Source of the DNA: Caprella mutica | Lineage: Eukaryota > Arthropoda > Malacostraca > Amphipoda > Caprellidae | Direction: 5' to 3' | DNA length: 64,000 nucleotides | NCBI GenBank assembly: GCA_947561585.1 | Contig: CANNZV010001190.1 | Location: 62,001 to 126,000 of the forward strand | Shown here: positions 21,608-33,533 of the stretch, piece by piece | How positions within the stretch are numbered: the first letter of the stretch is position 1 | How the letters are laid out: each line of letters begins with the position of its first letter | Position numbers and translations under genes: made by a program | The notes under the pieces: model-generated | The model's input: only the letters and a program-made list of their open reading frames with translations | Told to the model about the DNA's origin: nothing | The model's database searches: none

Positions 21608-24600
21608 CTGAAAAGAAAGAGGTGAATTTTTTCAATATATAGTTTTACTGATTTTTTCCAAATTTAACTCAAACTTATTGAAGCTACTTTCATCTATTTG
21701 AGCTCAACAGCAACAATCCTAATCATGTATGTGCCCTGGTGAAACTCATTAGAGCTGATATACTAATAATATATTAGGATGTCATACTAACTTTAGATTA
21801 ATATAGACTAATTGACAATAAAGTATTTTTAACAGATTTTTCAGACAGTCTATCACACCGAATGTCCAATGTAACAGTTTAATTAATTTACTTTTTAAAG
21901 TAATTATTATCTGTTTTTAGACTAAAGGGCAAGAAAAGTAGGTATTTCCTGGGAAGAAAATACCGGGATCTAGGAATCCCGGGAGTCAATCCCTAATCTG
22001 TGCTCCTTTGGAATTCATGTCCATCAATGTACAGACATGTGAATGGTACTAAATCATTCTACTACCTCCTGATTCACGAGCTCTTCACTTTGGAACATTT
22101 TTAAAAATATATTTGTATTAATAAAATTTATTGCCAGAGAGTCTAATGGTTAATGTTTACAGAGGCACGCAACCTACAATACAAATTTTATAAATTATTA
22201 AATAGGTAGTTTCACTATAAATTGTTCTGTATATTTTGTTGTAATAATAATTTATCATTCATCATAAAGATTCTCCAGTACTTGAGTGTAAAGAAAGAAA
22301 GACCGTCTTCGCTTGTTCTGACCTCTGACGAATAAGGTATTTTATATCTTCTAATTTCCATATATTTATAAATGATACGTATTACTCAACTTACAATGTT
22401 CTGATCTCTTAAAGGGCCCCTCCATTCTATTTTTTTTATTACTTTATTCATTAGAACTAAGGTTGGTGGTTACAAAACCTCAAACCATTCATATTCAGTT
22501 CTACAGTTTTATTATAAAATGTAATTTAAGTTTTTTTCCACTCTGTTTTCCAACCTCTGAATTTCAAGCAAAGAAAAGGATCCAGTGAATCTTCAAAAAT
22601 TCGAAACTATAATAAAGCTTTTAGACATGTTATAAATGAATAGCTATACCGGTATCTAAACACCACTACCCAAAAAAAACATTAGGTACCTAAAAGTGAA
22701 CCTATGTACCTAATTACCATTAAATTTACGATAACACATGATATTTTTGAATGCAGCCTTTTTCTTCTATTGAATCTTAGAAAGAGTGAAAGTGGAATGT
22801 GAATATTTGTTATATAATTAATTATGAGCAGAATACTTGTTCGATATCTTTTCTGTTAACTGTTATATGGTATATACTATAAAACCTTAGCTCTACAAAT
22901 TTAAACCAATTCCAGATTTTTTAATTTAGAGTGGAGAGGACCTTCAAATACCTTTAGTGTCGGCTAGAATGTATGTTTTCAGCCATTTGAGCTCATCTCT
23001 TGTTTCAGGGTAGTAGAGGACCATGTCTTCAGGACACTGGTGAGTGTTCGAAATCTCCTTCACAATTAGAACACACGATTCTCCAACATAGAAACGGGGC
23101 GGTTTGCAGTAAGGTCCTACAACGAGACATGGGCATCAAAATTGGAGAGGAGAGTTTTGCTCTAAATTTTATATACATTTTTAATATCCTTCTTAAATAA
23201 GCTTATAATAGTTTTTCAACGAAATTACATTGATATTAACACTTTTACTGGCACGTGACCCACCGGTGGGTCACGCCGCATTTAGAGTGTTAATATATGT
23301 GAGTCGTTGCTTGTAGATTAAATGTTCAAAGAATTTGAACCTTAAAAACTCTTTTGTACCTTACTAGAGAAATTATTTAGTTAAGATTTAAATGAAAGGT
23401 TAGATTAAAAATTTATAATTAAAAAGTTGCTTTATGAGTGCGGCTAGTGTTAAAACAATTTCAAATCAATCAATCAAACAGATATTAACTGCAACAACCA
23501 CAATCACTATATTCATGTCTTCAACCGATATTGATAATTATGTGATGAATACATTGTTCGCATGCAGTAATACTACTATAAGTTAAATTATATCCTAAGT
23601 AATTCGGTACAGCTATCTGGTATTATTGGTACCTAAAAGCTTTTATTTGTATTGAGACATGCGTATATTATGGATTACATTGAAAACCATTAAAAATTTA
23701 GGTTGGTAATTCTCAAAATATCATAATTACTTAGGAAGTACGTGTTCACTCCATCTTTTCTTTGCAGCTCCATGCTCATGAGAAGTTTTGTGGTGACTGA
23801 ACACTTGAAGAGTTCATCACTCAACTTTGCTATGGTTACCCCAACACAAACCGTCGAAGCGCGGCATTTGCTTATGCAAAGACCTGATGGAAGATAGTGG
23901 ATACCATATCAAAATTTTCAATATTTAAAAAAAAAATTGCAATACAATTTCCTTAATAATCATTGTCATGAATATATGTATATACATAATCGCATAAGTA
24001 GGCACTTATAACCACTCTACAATATGGGTAGATAGAAAATTTCACAATGGGTTCTACTATTGAAAGTATTTAATTTTATCTCATTGCCTACACTGATTTC
24101 TGCGAATGGTTATATTTTAGATTGCATTAATTTATTTATTATCTTGTTATTTGCATAACTCGAAAATTCTTCAACTAAATTGCCTGAAACCATGTGGTAA
24201 AATTTTGGGAACGATCAAGTCAAGGTCAAGGTCATTTCTAACTCAATAACTCAAAGTATTTAGCCAAATTGCCTGAGATTTGATGGGACGATTGGTCATT
24301 ATCTACGAACAAGTATATTAGATTTTGGTAGAAGGCAAATTAAAGTGAAGATCATATTTAATGGAGGTGAATGTATGCACTCTACGTGTTTTTTGATGCA
24401 GTAGCTAAGCTGTCTAAATATTTAACAAGGAAAAATTGGATAAGTACATTTGGAGTGAAAATACCCAGTTTGATCTAATTTTTTTAATCTCTTTTCAATT
24501 TATTGATTTACACTAACGTTGAAAAGCTTGTGGCAGCAGAATATTGAAAGTATTGAATTATACCGTATTTCTTATTCAATACCTAACCTGTCTAAATATT

Positions 24601-25739
24601 TAAACTGAAACAATTGGTTACTTAAACTCAATTATCTTTTTCTGAAACTAAACTACCAAAAGCCAAAAAAAAATATTCAACGTTGATTTTAAATAACGTC
24701 TTGATTAATGGATATCCCGTTGAGTATGAATGATTTCAATGAAATTAGGTCAGTATCTTTTTTCTGTTCTTGACGGGAAAGTTTTATCTTTGAAAAAATA
24801 TCCTCTCGACTCCCCGAATATTTATTGATGAAGACTAATGTTACATACGAGTGCGTAGAAACGAGTCATTTTGAAACATAGGTGGCAGCACGATGCATTT
24901 GGAAACAGGGATTTCAGATATTGTGATTCTTATTACCTTAGCATATTTACGGATGGTTATATTTTACCCGGCATTCATTTATTTAATTATTTATCATCTT
25001 TTTATTTGCATAATTGCTTGAAATAACTGCTTGAAATTGCTCGAAATTTGGTGAAACGATCGGTCAATATACTGGAACCACATTGTTAGATTTTGAAAAC
25101 GATTGGGTCAAAGATCCAGGTCAAGGTCATTTATAACTCAATAACTCAAAAATCATCAACCAAATTGTCTGAAATTCGATGGGACGATTGGTCAATGTCC
25201 AGGAACCATCTAGTAGAATTTTGGGAGCGATTCGATCAAAGGTCATTTATAACTCAAAAAGTATTCACGAAATTCCATGAAACTTGGTGGGACGATTGGT
25301 CACTATCAAGGAACCATTTTACTAAATTTTGGGAACGATCGGCTCAAAGCGGTGGCGAAAGTATGCGCACTACCAAGTGCACGTAATTTATTTTTAGTAT
25401 AATATATTTGTGTACCATCTTTGCAGGACTAAATTGTCCATGATAGAACGAGCAATAAGAAATGATAGTGTTGCTTTCTATTTTACTGAGATAATTAATA
25501 ATGAATATCAATTGAAATTAGATTGATCCTTCCACAGTTCAATATAATCATCAAGTCAGCCTAAGGAGTAACTTTGGTTTTTTATTAAGGATCAACTCAC
25601 ATGTGGAGGTCTCGTTGTGACTATAGTCGATGTGAGTCTCTTGCAGTGAGTATTTTGGGTGACTGAGTAAACGCATTTGCGACAATGCTCCTCCGAACAA
25701 TGTGGAGAATGTGAACAGCAAAATACTGAAGAATTTCAT
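21375..25739 (-). CDS. Secreted C-type lectin, tandem copy 3
   Basis: Exons 25601-25739, 23731-23883, 22952-23116, 21375-21607 join in frame (690 nt, 229 residues). The signal peptide is MKFFSILLFTFSTLFGGALS. The cysteine module is CLCISKCRASTVCVGV. The lectin half has YCKPPRFYVGESCVLIV, HQCPEDMVLYYPE, GVWTWGNGETHPGV, an EPN motif (DGEPNNPATEFC) and LVDMEC before HICKIPL. Exons 1-3 are nearly the same as copy 2, whereas exon 4 differs at roughly four residues in ten. The start chosen is the ATG at 25737-25739, matching the other copies. Expected to act outside the cell as a glycan-binding protein. Confidence 0.85.
22952..23116 (-). CDS. Lectin copy 3, exon 3
   Basis: 165 nt, acceptor TTGTAG, donor GTATTT. 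Encodes PYCKPPRFYVGESCVLIVKE and CPEDMVLYYPETRDELK. Confidence 0.85.
23731..23883 (-). CDS. Lectin copy 3, exon 2
   Basis: 153 nt, acceptor ATCAG, donor GTAATT. Encodes CISKCRASTVCVGVTIAKLS. Confidence 0.85.
24085..24380 (+). repeat. AGGTCA-rich interspersed repeat, short copy
   Basis: Contains TTTATTTATTATCTTGTTAT, CAACTAAATTGCCTGAAACC, TCAAGGTCAAGGTCATTT and an end GGTGAATGTATGCACTCTAC. In intron 1 of lectin copy 3. Confidence 0.75.
24940..25390 (+). repeat. AGGTCA-rich interspersed repeat
   Basis: From GGATGGTTATATTTTACCC through three ~95-bp modules to GGCGAAAGTATGCGCACTAC. Same family as 6255-6840 (reversed) and 27345-27990. The open frame at 25093-25386 is read through these modules and is not a gene. 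Confidence 0.8.
25601..25739 (-). CDS. Lectin copy 3, exon 1
   Basis: ATG at 25737-25739, donor GTGAGT at 25600 downward. Confidence 0.85.
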
Positions 25740-25870
25740 TCCTTTGAGTAAGAGCAATCAGAGATGATTTTACCGTATTCAACACTGCAATGGTAGCTAG
25801 GAGACTGGGGCAGAGAATAAACAAAGGTGTGGACACAGTCTTGAATGTGTATCGATGTAATGACCACAAG
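25740..25870 (-). promoter_or_regulatory. Conserved 5' flank of lectin copy 3
   Basis: Counterpart of 8677-8810 and 19054-19190 (GTGGTCATTACATCGAT, CACCTTTGTTTATTCTC). Likely 5' UTR/promoter; no TATA box assigned. Confidence 0.35.
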
Positions 25871-26333
25871 TTATTACGATAACAGTTTATTAATCAAAAC
25901 TCGTCTTCACTATTCAAATATATTATTCTGGATACATAGATTAAAGATATATAGATCTTTAACTAAGAAAGCCTTCATCAAATTGACATTATAAATAACT
26001 ATGCATAATAGATAAGGCTCAAACAGAGATCGCAAGATATTTCTCAAATAATATCAGAAAAATTACCCAAATTGGTAGAAAAAGCTCCGATGTCTGTACC
26101 TTGATAAAAAGTTAATTAAGTTATTCTTCCTCATGCATTTTTCATTAGTGTATATTATTTTCGATTAACTACTACCTACTTACACATTTGTGACTATATT
26201 ATGTCCTCTTCCTGATCATTATGCATTGAGAAAATCCAACCATAAATATACCAGTGACAGGCTATTCTGTTTCAGTTTGAGAATGGAGTCACATTGACTC
26301 GAACCTCCCTTCTCCCCTCCAACACTACATGTA

Positions 26334-27296
26334 CAGTGGGTTTTTTTTGCAAGACTTTGAGCCCCCACTAGGAATACTTGGAATAATAATTTAGAAGAAA
26401 CAAATATATTTTCTTGAAGAGAAGGCTTGGTACTTACATTTCATTTATTACAAACTTATTTGAAACTCATTGAAAAAACTTCTGAAGGCTATCTACAAAA
26501 TGTGTTGAAAATTGTCGCCAGCATCATGTAGTTAAAGTCATGCCCGCTTCAAGACGCTCTTCGTCACCCTCTTAATTATTGCTGCGTCAGAATTTGCAGA
26601 TGAGAATCCACATGATATTGTTCAATGATTCTATTGAAATGACAAAAAAGTGATGAAATTTGTTGCGATTGTGGACGGAAAATTCTAGTGTCCAAGCATT
26701 CATCGATGACGACAGTCCTTGTGACTCTGTTAATGGTTCCTATAACATGGCTTTGCTGAAAGACAAAATTTGGCAAACTTTTTGAGCCACTTCAACATGA
26801 TGCAGACTGGTGGGTGGGAGATGGTGCTCCATCTCATTGTAGAAGAGTGCCCAAGAAGTTATTGAAGAAAATTTTCAAGGACGAGTTACCAGAAGAGACA
26901 ATGAGATCTTGTGGCCAGCACTCAGTAAGAACTCAATCCTCTTGATTTCCGTTTCTGGGCTACAACACAAAATATTTTGTATTCGGAAAAACTTCAATTC
27001 ATTCATGATATGATAGAATTTAGTGTGTGAAGCTGTTTGGTGAAAATTATGGCGACGAAGACTCGAAGAGCGTCTTGAAGCGCGCAAGACTTTGACTACA
27101 GGATTCCGGAAGCCATTTCCAACACCTTCAGTAGATAGCCTTTAGAAGTATTTTGAATGAGTTTCAAATAAGTTTTCATTGCATAAAATGTATGTACCAA
27201 GCCTTATCTTCAATAAAATATATTTGTTTCCTCTAAATTCATATTCCAAATATTCCTAGTGGGGGCTCAAAGTCTTGCAAAAGAAAAAACACACTG
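26334..27296 (+). mobile_element. Decayed Tc1/mariner-like element, ~115-bp inverted repeats
   Basis: Ends CAGTGGGTTTTTTTTGCAAG (26334) and the reverse complement of GCAAAAGAAAAAACACACTG (ending 27296), flanked by TA at 26332-26333 and 27297-27298. The inverted repeats extend about 115 bp (CTTTGAGCCCCCACTAGGAA, AAGGCTTGGTAC). 963 bp in all. Transposase fragments are readable on the plus strand with frameshifts and stops: KVMKFVAIVDGKF, SVNGSYNMALLKDKIWQTF, VGDGAPSHCRRVPKK, RRDNEILWPALSKNS, LDFRFWATTQNILYSEKLQ. These match the V-x-G-x-Y, DGAP-H, LWP-S-x-N and LDF-W blocks of mariner transposases. Non-functional. The N-terminal DNA-binding part is missing. Confidence 0.85.
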
Positions 27297-27344
27297 TATG
27301 TTTCCGATGAAATTTCTAATTTTCTAAAATTTTAATTGTGGGAT

Positions 27345-27990
27345 TGTTTTATACCATCGCAAATTGCGGAAGGTAATATCTTATGGGGAATTATTTATTT
27401 ATTTATTCATCCTCTTGTTATTTGCATAACTCAAAAAGAATTCAACCAAATTGTCTGAAACCAAACGATTGACCTATGTCCATGAACTATCTGGTAAAAT
27501 TTTGGGAGCGCTCCGGTCAAAGGGCAAGGTCAAGGTTATTCAAAAGTCAATAAGTCAACAGTTATTCAACCAAATTGCCTGAAATTTGGTGGAGCAATTG
27601 GTCAACATCCAGGAACCATATGATAATATTTTGGAAGCAACCAGGTCAAAGGTCAAGGTGAAGATATTTTAAAACTCAAAAAGTATTCAACCAAATTGCC
27701 TTAAATTTGATGGTATGATTGTTCCTTATCCAATAATCAGTTTATTATGTTTTGTGAGCGATCAGATTAAAGATCAATGTCATTCATGTCTCAAAAGGAA
27801 TTTAGCCAAATTGCATTAAATTTGGTGAGACGATTGGTCAATATCCAGGAACTATTTTAGTAGATTTTGAAAGAGATCGGGTCAAAGTTCAAGCAAGTTC
27901 ATTTATAACTCAAAAATTATTCATTCTAATAGTCCTGAATTTGGTGGGACGTTTGGTCTTAATCCAGAAACCTGTTCATTAATCACACAT
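27345..27990 (+). repeat. AGGTCA-rich interspersed repeat, longest copy
   Basis: Five or six ~95-bp modules. One contains AGGTCAAAGGTCA at 27643-27655, followed by AGGT. Begins at CATCGCAAATTGCGGAAGG. Confidence 0.8.
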
Positions 27991-29676
27991 TCATTAATAT
28001 GTATTGAGGAAGGAGATAATAAAGTACAGAAAGTCCTATTCACAGAGATTATGAAAATTGGTCGGCATTGGTCGGCATTGTTCTTGGATTTGTAGTTATG
28101 GGAGAATTACATACACCAAATAATTTCAAATAATAATTTATAAAAATGTAAATATGTGTAAATATACAAAAATTATACACTATACAATTCTATTTTTTGA
28201 AATTGAACTTCCTCAAGTAGAGGAAGAGTAATGAAGTTTAGTACTAGAACTTGCCTGTAATAAAGCACACGTCAGCTCAAAGACATCCATTCTATCCCTA
28301 TATCTCTTTGCAGAGATAAGCCTAAAGCTCTGTGGCAAATGAAATAAACCTAAAGAAACGTTTCTACACATGTAGAGGTTAAAAGAAATTGAAAAACAGT
28401 TAGTAGACGAACGATAGAATGCATTTAATTTTATACTGTACAGTGATTCACATGAGATAAACTTTTCAAGCTGAATTAAAAAAACTAAACTAAAGTTGAA
28501 TACATATTTAATTTATGAAGTTATATACAGTCCCTTGCATGATTGAACACATTGAAATAGTAAATGTTGTAAAAACATATGACTATGGTTAGGAAATTAG
28601 TTATTGAAAAATATGTTATCATATAGATAGATTTCGATTTGAAAAATTTAAAATTAATTTAACTACGTATATCAATTGACTTTTTTTCAATAATTCAAGT
28701 CAATGAATTACAAATACACATTTTATCAAGTTTATTCATAAGTGAAATATCATGTAGGATAATAATTATTACACATTTTTCTGCATGAACCATTAGATAT
28801 GTTTTCCAAGCTGCTATTTTGAAGTACTTTGGGTATTGAATTTTCATTCCAAATCCAGTAATGACGCCCACCAATTTGGTCACCAAAAACACTTCACTCA
28901 ATAGTCACAACAACACACATATCTTCTCAATTCTTTTGCCCCATGTGGAACTGAAAATCGATGATCCTCTCTTCTGCTCATTGGAATTTCAAAAGAAGAA
29001 ACAGAATGAGATCGCATCTAATCTTATGAGGAGCTCCAATGTGGACTATGGAGGAGATGTTGCCCTCAATATGTACTGTGAGATGTATAGGCATTAATGT
29101 AGCATATATTTTCTTATTAGATATTTTTAGTGTGAACATGAGTAAGAGGAAAAATATTGAAATCAATGGTGTTGTGAATTAAAATATTCCTAAGTGTTAT
29201 GACGCCAAATTAATTTAAATTTATATCATTATTTCATCTTATTCGTATATTTGACAAAGTTTGATATTTTTGAATTTCAATGAGAATATTTCAGTTAAAT
29301 CATAACCACTAAATCCACAGTTTAATAAAAAATGAGTTAAATACTAAATACTAATATTATCACAAATTTATAATTTGTTAATTAGAAAGAATATTGAGAT
29401 AGTTATGAAGTTAAATCAACATTATCATAATGACATTTTTTTTCTTTGATAGAGAATAATGTAAAAAGTCTACGGTTTTAACATCTAATATTTGAGTTAC
29501 TTTCTTCTTTCTTTCGAGGTAAAACATGAAGATAAAAATGCGAAATTTAGTTGCATTTAAAAAAGTAAAAATACTATAATAACAATTTTTAAATTATTAG
29601 TTACCTTGTAAAAAATATTCACTTACTAAACATAGGCTAGCCGCTACTGTACATAAAATTTAGTTGTCGCAACTGT
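27991..29676. other. Intergenic, no confident gene
   Basis: AT-rich. At 28861-29097 (+) an open frame of 78 codons (MTPTNLVTKNTSLNS...VDYGGDVALNMYCEM) has slightly richer base composition than its surroundings and may be a coding remnant. It has no recognised domain and no convincing splice context. Confidence 0.3.
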
Positions 29677-29822
29677 AATGTACTTGGTATTCCAGTACAC
29701 AATGTACTTGGTATTCCAGTACACAATGTACTTGGTATTCCAGTACACAATGTACTTAGTATTCCAGTACACAATGTACTTGGTATTCCAGTAAACAATG
29801 TACTTGTTATTCCAAGACACAA
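29677..29822. repeat. 24-bp minisatellite (AATGTACTTGGTATTCCAGT ACAC)
   Basis: Six units of 24 bp. Because 24 is divisible by three, it is open in frame on both strands, producing spurious peptides. Confidence 0.9.
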
Positions 29823-29949
29823 TTCTCCCTTGTACAGGTCTCCTTATTCCAATAGTACTAAATTTAACCGACTGGAATGCTTCTTCAATTACAGTTGCGG
29901 TTATAAATTTCCAATAGAAGCCTGGGCATTTGAATGTGACTGGATACGC

Positions 29950-30672
29950 CTCAGTGTGAGTGTAGAAAGAGGTGTGAGAGAGGAAGTGTGAGTGTAGAAA
30001 GAGGTGTGAGAGAGGAGGTGTGAGTGTAGAAAGAGGTGTGAGAGAGGAGGTGTAAGAGAGGAGGTGTGAGTGCAATAAGAGGTGTAAGAGAGGAGGTGAG
30101 AGTGTAATAAGAGGTGTAAGAGAGGAGGTGTGAGAGAGGAGGTGTGAGTGCAATAAGAGGTGTAAGAGAGGAGGTGAGAGTGTAATAAGAGGTGTAAGAG
30201 AGGAGGTGTGAGTGTAATAAGAGGTATAAGAGAGGAGGTATGAGTGTAATAAGAGGTGTAAGAGAGGAGGTGAGAGTGTAATAAGAGGTGTGAGTGCAAT
30301 AAGAGGTGTAAGAGAGAAGGTGAGAGTGTAATAAGAGGTGTAAGAGAGGAGGTGTGAGTGCAATAAGAGGTGTGAGAGAGGAGGTGTGAGTGCAATAAGA
30401 GGTGTAAGAGAGGAGGTGAGAGTGTAATAAGAGGTGTAAGAGAGGAGGTGTGAGTGCAAAAAGAGGTGTGAGAGAGGAGGTGTGAGTGCAATAAGAGGTA
30501 TAAGAGAGGAGGTGAGAGTGTAATAAGAGGTGTAAGAGAGGAGGTGTGAGTGTAATAAGAGGTGTAAGAGAGGAGGTGTGAGTGTAATAAGAGGTGTAAG
30601 AGAGGAGGTGAGAGTGTAATAAGAGGTGTAAGAGAGGAGGTGAGAGTGTAATAAGAGGTGTGAGTGTAATTC
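29950..30672. repeat. Purine-rich ~32-bp satellite
   Basis: About 22 units of AAGAGGTGTAAGAGAGGAGG plus TGTGAGTGTAAT, with near-strict purine bias apart from T. The 32-bp period opens long frames on the minus strand that rotate through three phases. These frames are artefacts. Confidence 0.9.
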
Positions 30673-31033
30673 ACTTGATTCAAACTTTGTTCTTTTTCGA
30701 TAAAATTGAACTAGATCACCAAAAAGATTGATGCTCGATATTCAACGTATGTACCTATTTTAGAATTACATATTTTTAATACTTTCATGTAAAAGAAACT
30801 GCCGATAATTACTCATTATGCTTTATAATAAATTCTCACTGATTTTGTGAATTAAAATTTTTTTTACTAATTTCAGTTGTTCGTGATAATAATCAAACAG
30901 CAGAGACGTTAAAATTTCACCATTCCTCTAATTATTTAATATGTCTTATTTTCATTCTGATTATTAACAAGAAAAATGAAGTAAAACTTACTCTATTATT
31001 TAATAAAAGCAATAGCTTTAGTTATCATTTAAA

Positions 31034-31160
31034 TGTTAGAACGTGTCCGAACATAATAGAATTCGGGTCCGAACATGTTAGAACTTGTCCGAACATGTTA
31101 GAACGGGTTCGAACATGTTGGAACGTGTCCGAACATGTTGGAACGTGTCCAAACATGTTA
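31034..31160. repeat. 20-bp minisatellite (ATGTTGGAACGTGTCCGAAC)n
   Basis: About six imperfect units. The GAACATGTT core is itself palindromic (AACATGTT). Confidence 0.85.
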
Positions 31161-31363
31161 TTAATGAGTTTAATATTCAATTTGTGTAGAAAGATAATAA
31201 GAAAGAGAATAAAAAGATTACATTTCCAAACGTGTGACGTAAATTGGGAAGAAACTCATCCGAGTTCGGTAAAAGAAAGTTACGTCTATTCATTCATCAA
31301 ATAAATACTGTAAATAAGAAATACTGTCTTCGGAAGGTTATATGCTATCAGAATATCCCCACT

Positions 31364-33533
31364 ATAGGACACCTATAACTATACATGACACCTATAACTA
31401 TACATGACACCTATAACTATACATGACACCTATAACTATACATGACGCCTATAACTATACAATATGACACCTATAACTATATATGACACCTATAACTATA
31501 CATGACACCTATAACTATACATGACACCTATAACTATATATGACACCTATAACTATATATGACACCTATAACTATATATGACACCTATAACTATACAATA
31601 TGACACCTATAACTATACAATATGACACCTATAACTATACATGACACCTATAACTATACATGACACCTATAACTATACATGACACCTATAACTATATATG
31701 ACACCTATAACTATACATGACACCTATAACTATATAGGACACCTATAACTATACAATATGACACCTATAACTATACATGACACCTATAACTATACATGAC
31801 ACCTATAACTATATATGACACCTATAACTATATAGGACACCTATAACTATATAGGACACCTATAACTATACAATATGACACCTATAACTATACATGACAC
31901 CTATAACTATACATGACACCTATAACTATATAGGACACCTATAACTATACAATATGACACCTATAACTATACATGACACCTATAACTATACATGACACCT
32001 ATAACTATATAGGACACCTATAACTATACATGACACCTATAACTATACATGACACCTATAACTATATATGACACCTATAACTATACATGACACCTATAAC
32101 TATATAGGACACCTATAACTATACATGACACCTATAACTATACATGACACCTATAACTATATATGACACCTATAACTATACATGACACCTATAACTATAT
32201 AGGACACCTATAACTATACAATATGACACCTATAACTATACATGACACCTATAACTATATATGACACCTATAACTATACAATATGACACCTATAACTATA
32301 CAATATGACACCTATAACTATACATGACACCTATAACTATACATGACACCTATAACTATATATGACACCTATAACTATACATGACACCTATAACTATATA
32401 GGACACCTATAACTATACAATATGACACCTATAACTATACATGACACCTATAACTATACATGACACCTATAACTATATATGACACCTATAACTATATAGG
32501 ACACCTATAACTATACAATATGACACCTATAACTATACATGACACCTATAACTATACATGACACCTATAACTATATAGGACACCTATAACTATACAATAT
32601 GACACCTATAACTATACATGACACCTATAACTATACATGACACCTATAACTATATATGACACCTATAACTATACATGACACCTATAACTATACATGACAC
32701 CTATAACTATACATGACACCTATAACTATATATGACACCTATAACTATATAGGACACCTATAACTATATAGGACACCTATAACTATAAAATATGACACCT
32801 ATAACTATACATGACACCTATAACTATACATGACACCTATAACTATATAGGACACCTATAACTATACAATATGACACCTATAACTATACATGACACCTAT
32901 AACTATACATGACACCTATAACTATATAGGACACCTATAACTATACATGACACCTATAACTATACATGACACCTATAACTATACATGACACCTATAACTA
33001 TATATGACACCTATAACTATATAGGACACCTATAACTATACAATATGACACCTATAACTATACATGACACCTATAACTATACATGACACCTATAACTATA
33101 CATGACACCTATAACTATACATGACACCTATAACTATATAGGACACCTATAACTATACATGACACCTATAACTATACATGACACCTATAACTATACATGA
33201 CACCTATAACTATATATGACACCTATAACTATATAGGACACCTATAACTATACAATATGACACCTATAACTATACATGACACCTATAACTATACATGACA
33301 CCTATAACTATATAGGACACCTATAACTATACATGACACCTATAACTATACATGACACCTATAACTATATATGACACCTATAACTATACATGACACCTAT
33401 AACTATACATGACACCTATAACTATATAGGACAGCTATAACTATACATGACACCTATAACTATACATGACACCTATAACTATACATGACACCTATAACTA
33501 TATAGGACAGCTATAACTATATATGACATCTAT
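31364..33533. repeat. 19-bp satellite, ~2.2 kb (GACACCTATAACTATACAT)n
   Basis: About 110 nearly identical units. Variant units (TATATAGGACACC, and 22-bp TACAATATGACACC) recur in blocks of several units, showing higher-order amplification. It ends by decay (GACAGC..., GACATCTATAATG). Largest repeat in the window. Confidence 0.95.

Noticed and set aside
25093..25386. 97-codon plus-strand frame with repeated WDDWS motifs
   Set aside because: Produced by tandem modules of the interspersed AGGTCA-rich repeat.
29644..30683. Long minus-strand frames of 260-271 codons
   Set aside because: Read entirely through the 32-bp purine-rich satellite and the 24-bp array; low-complexity peptide rotating through phases.
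31364..33533. CRISPR-like direct repeats
   Set aside because: Units are contiguous with no unique spacers, and the genome is eukaryotic; this is a satellite.
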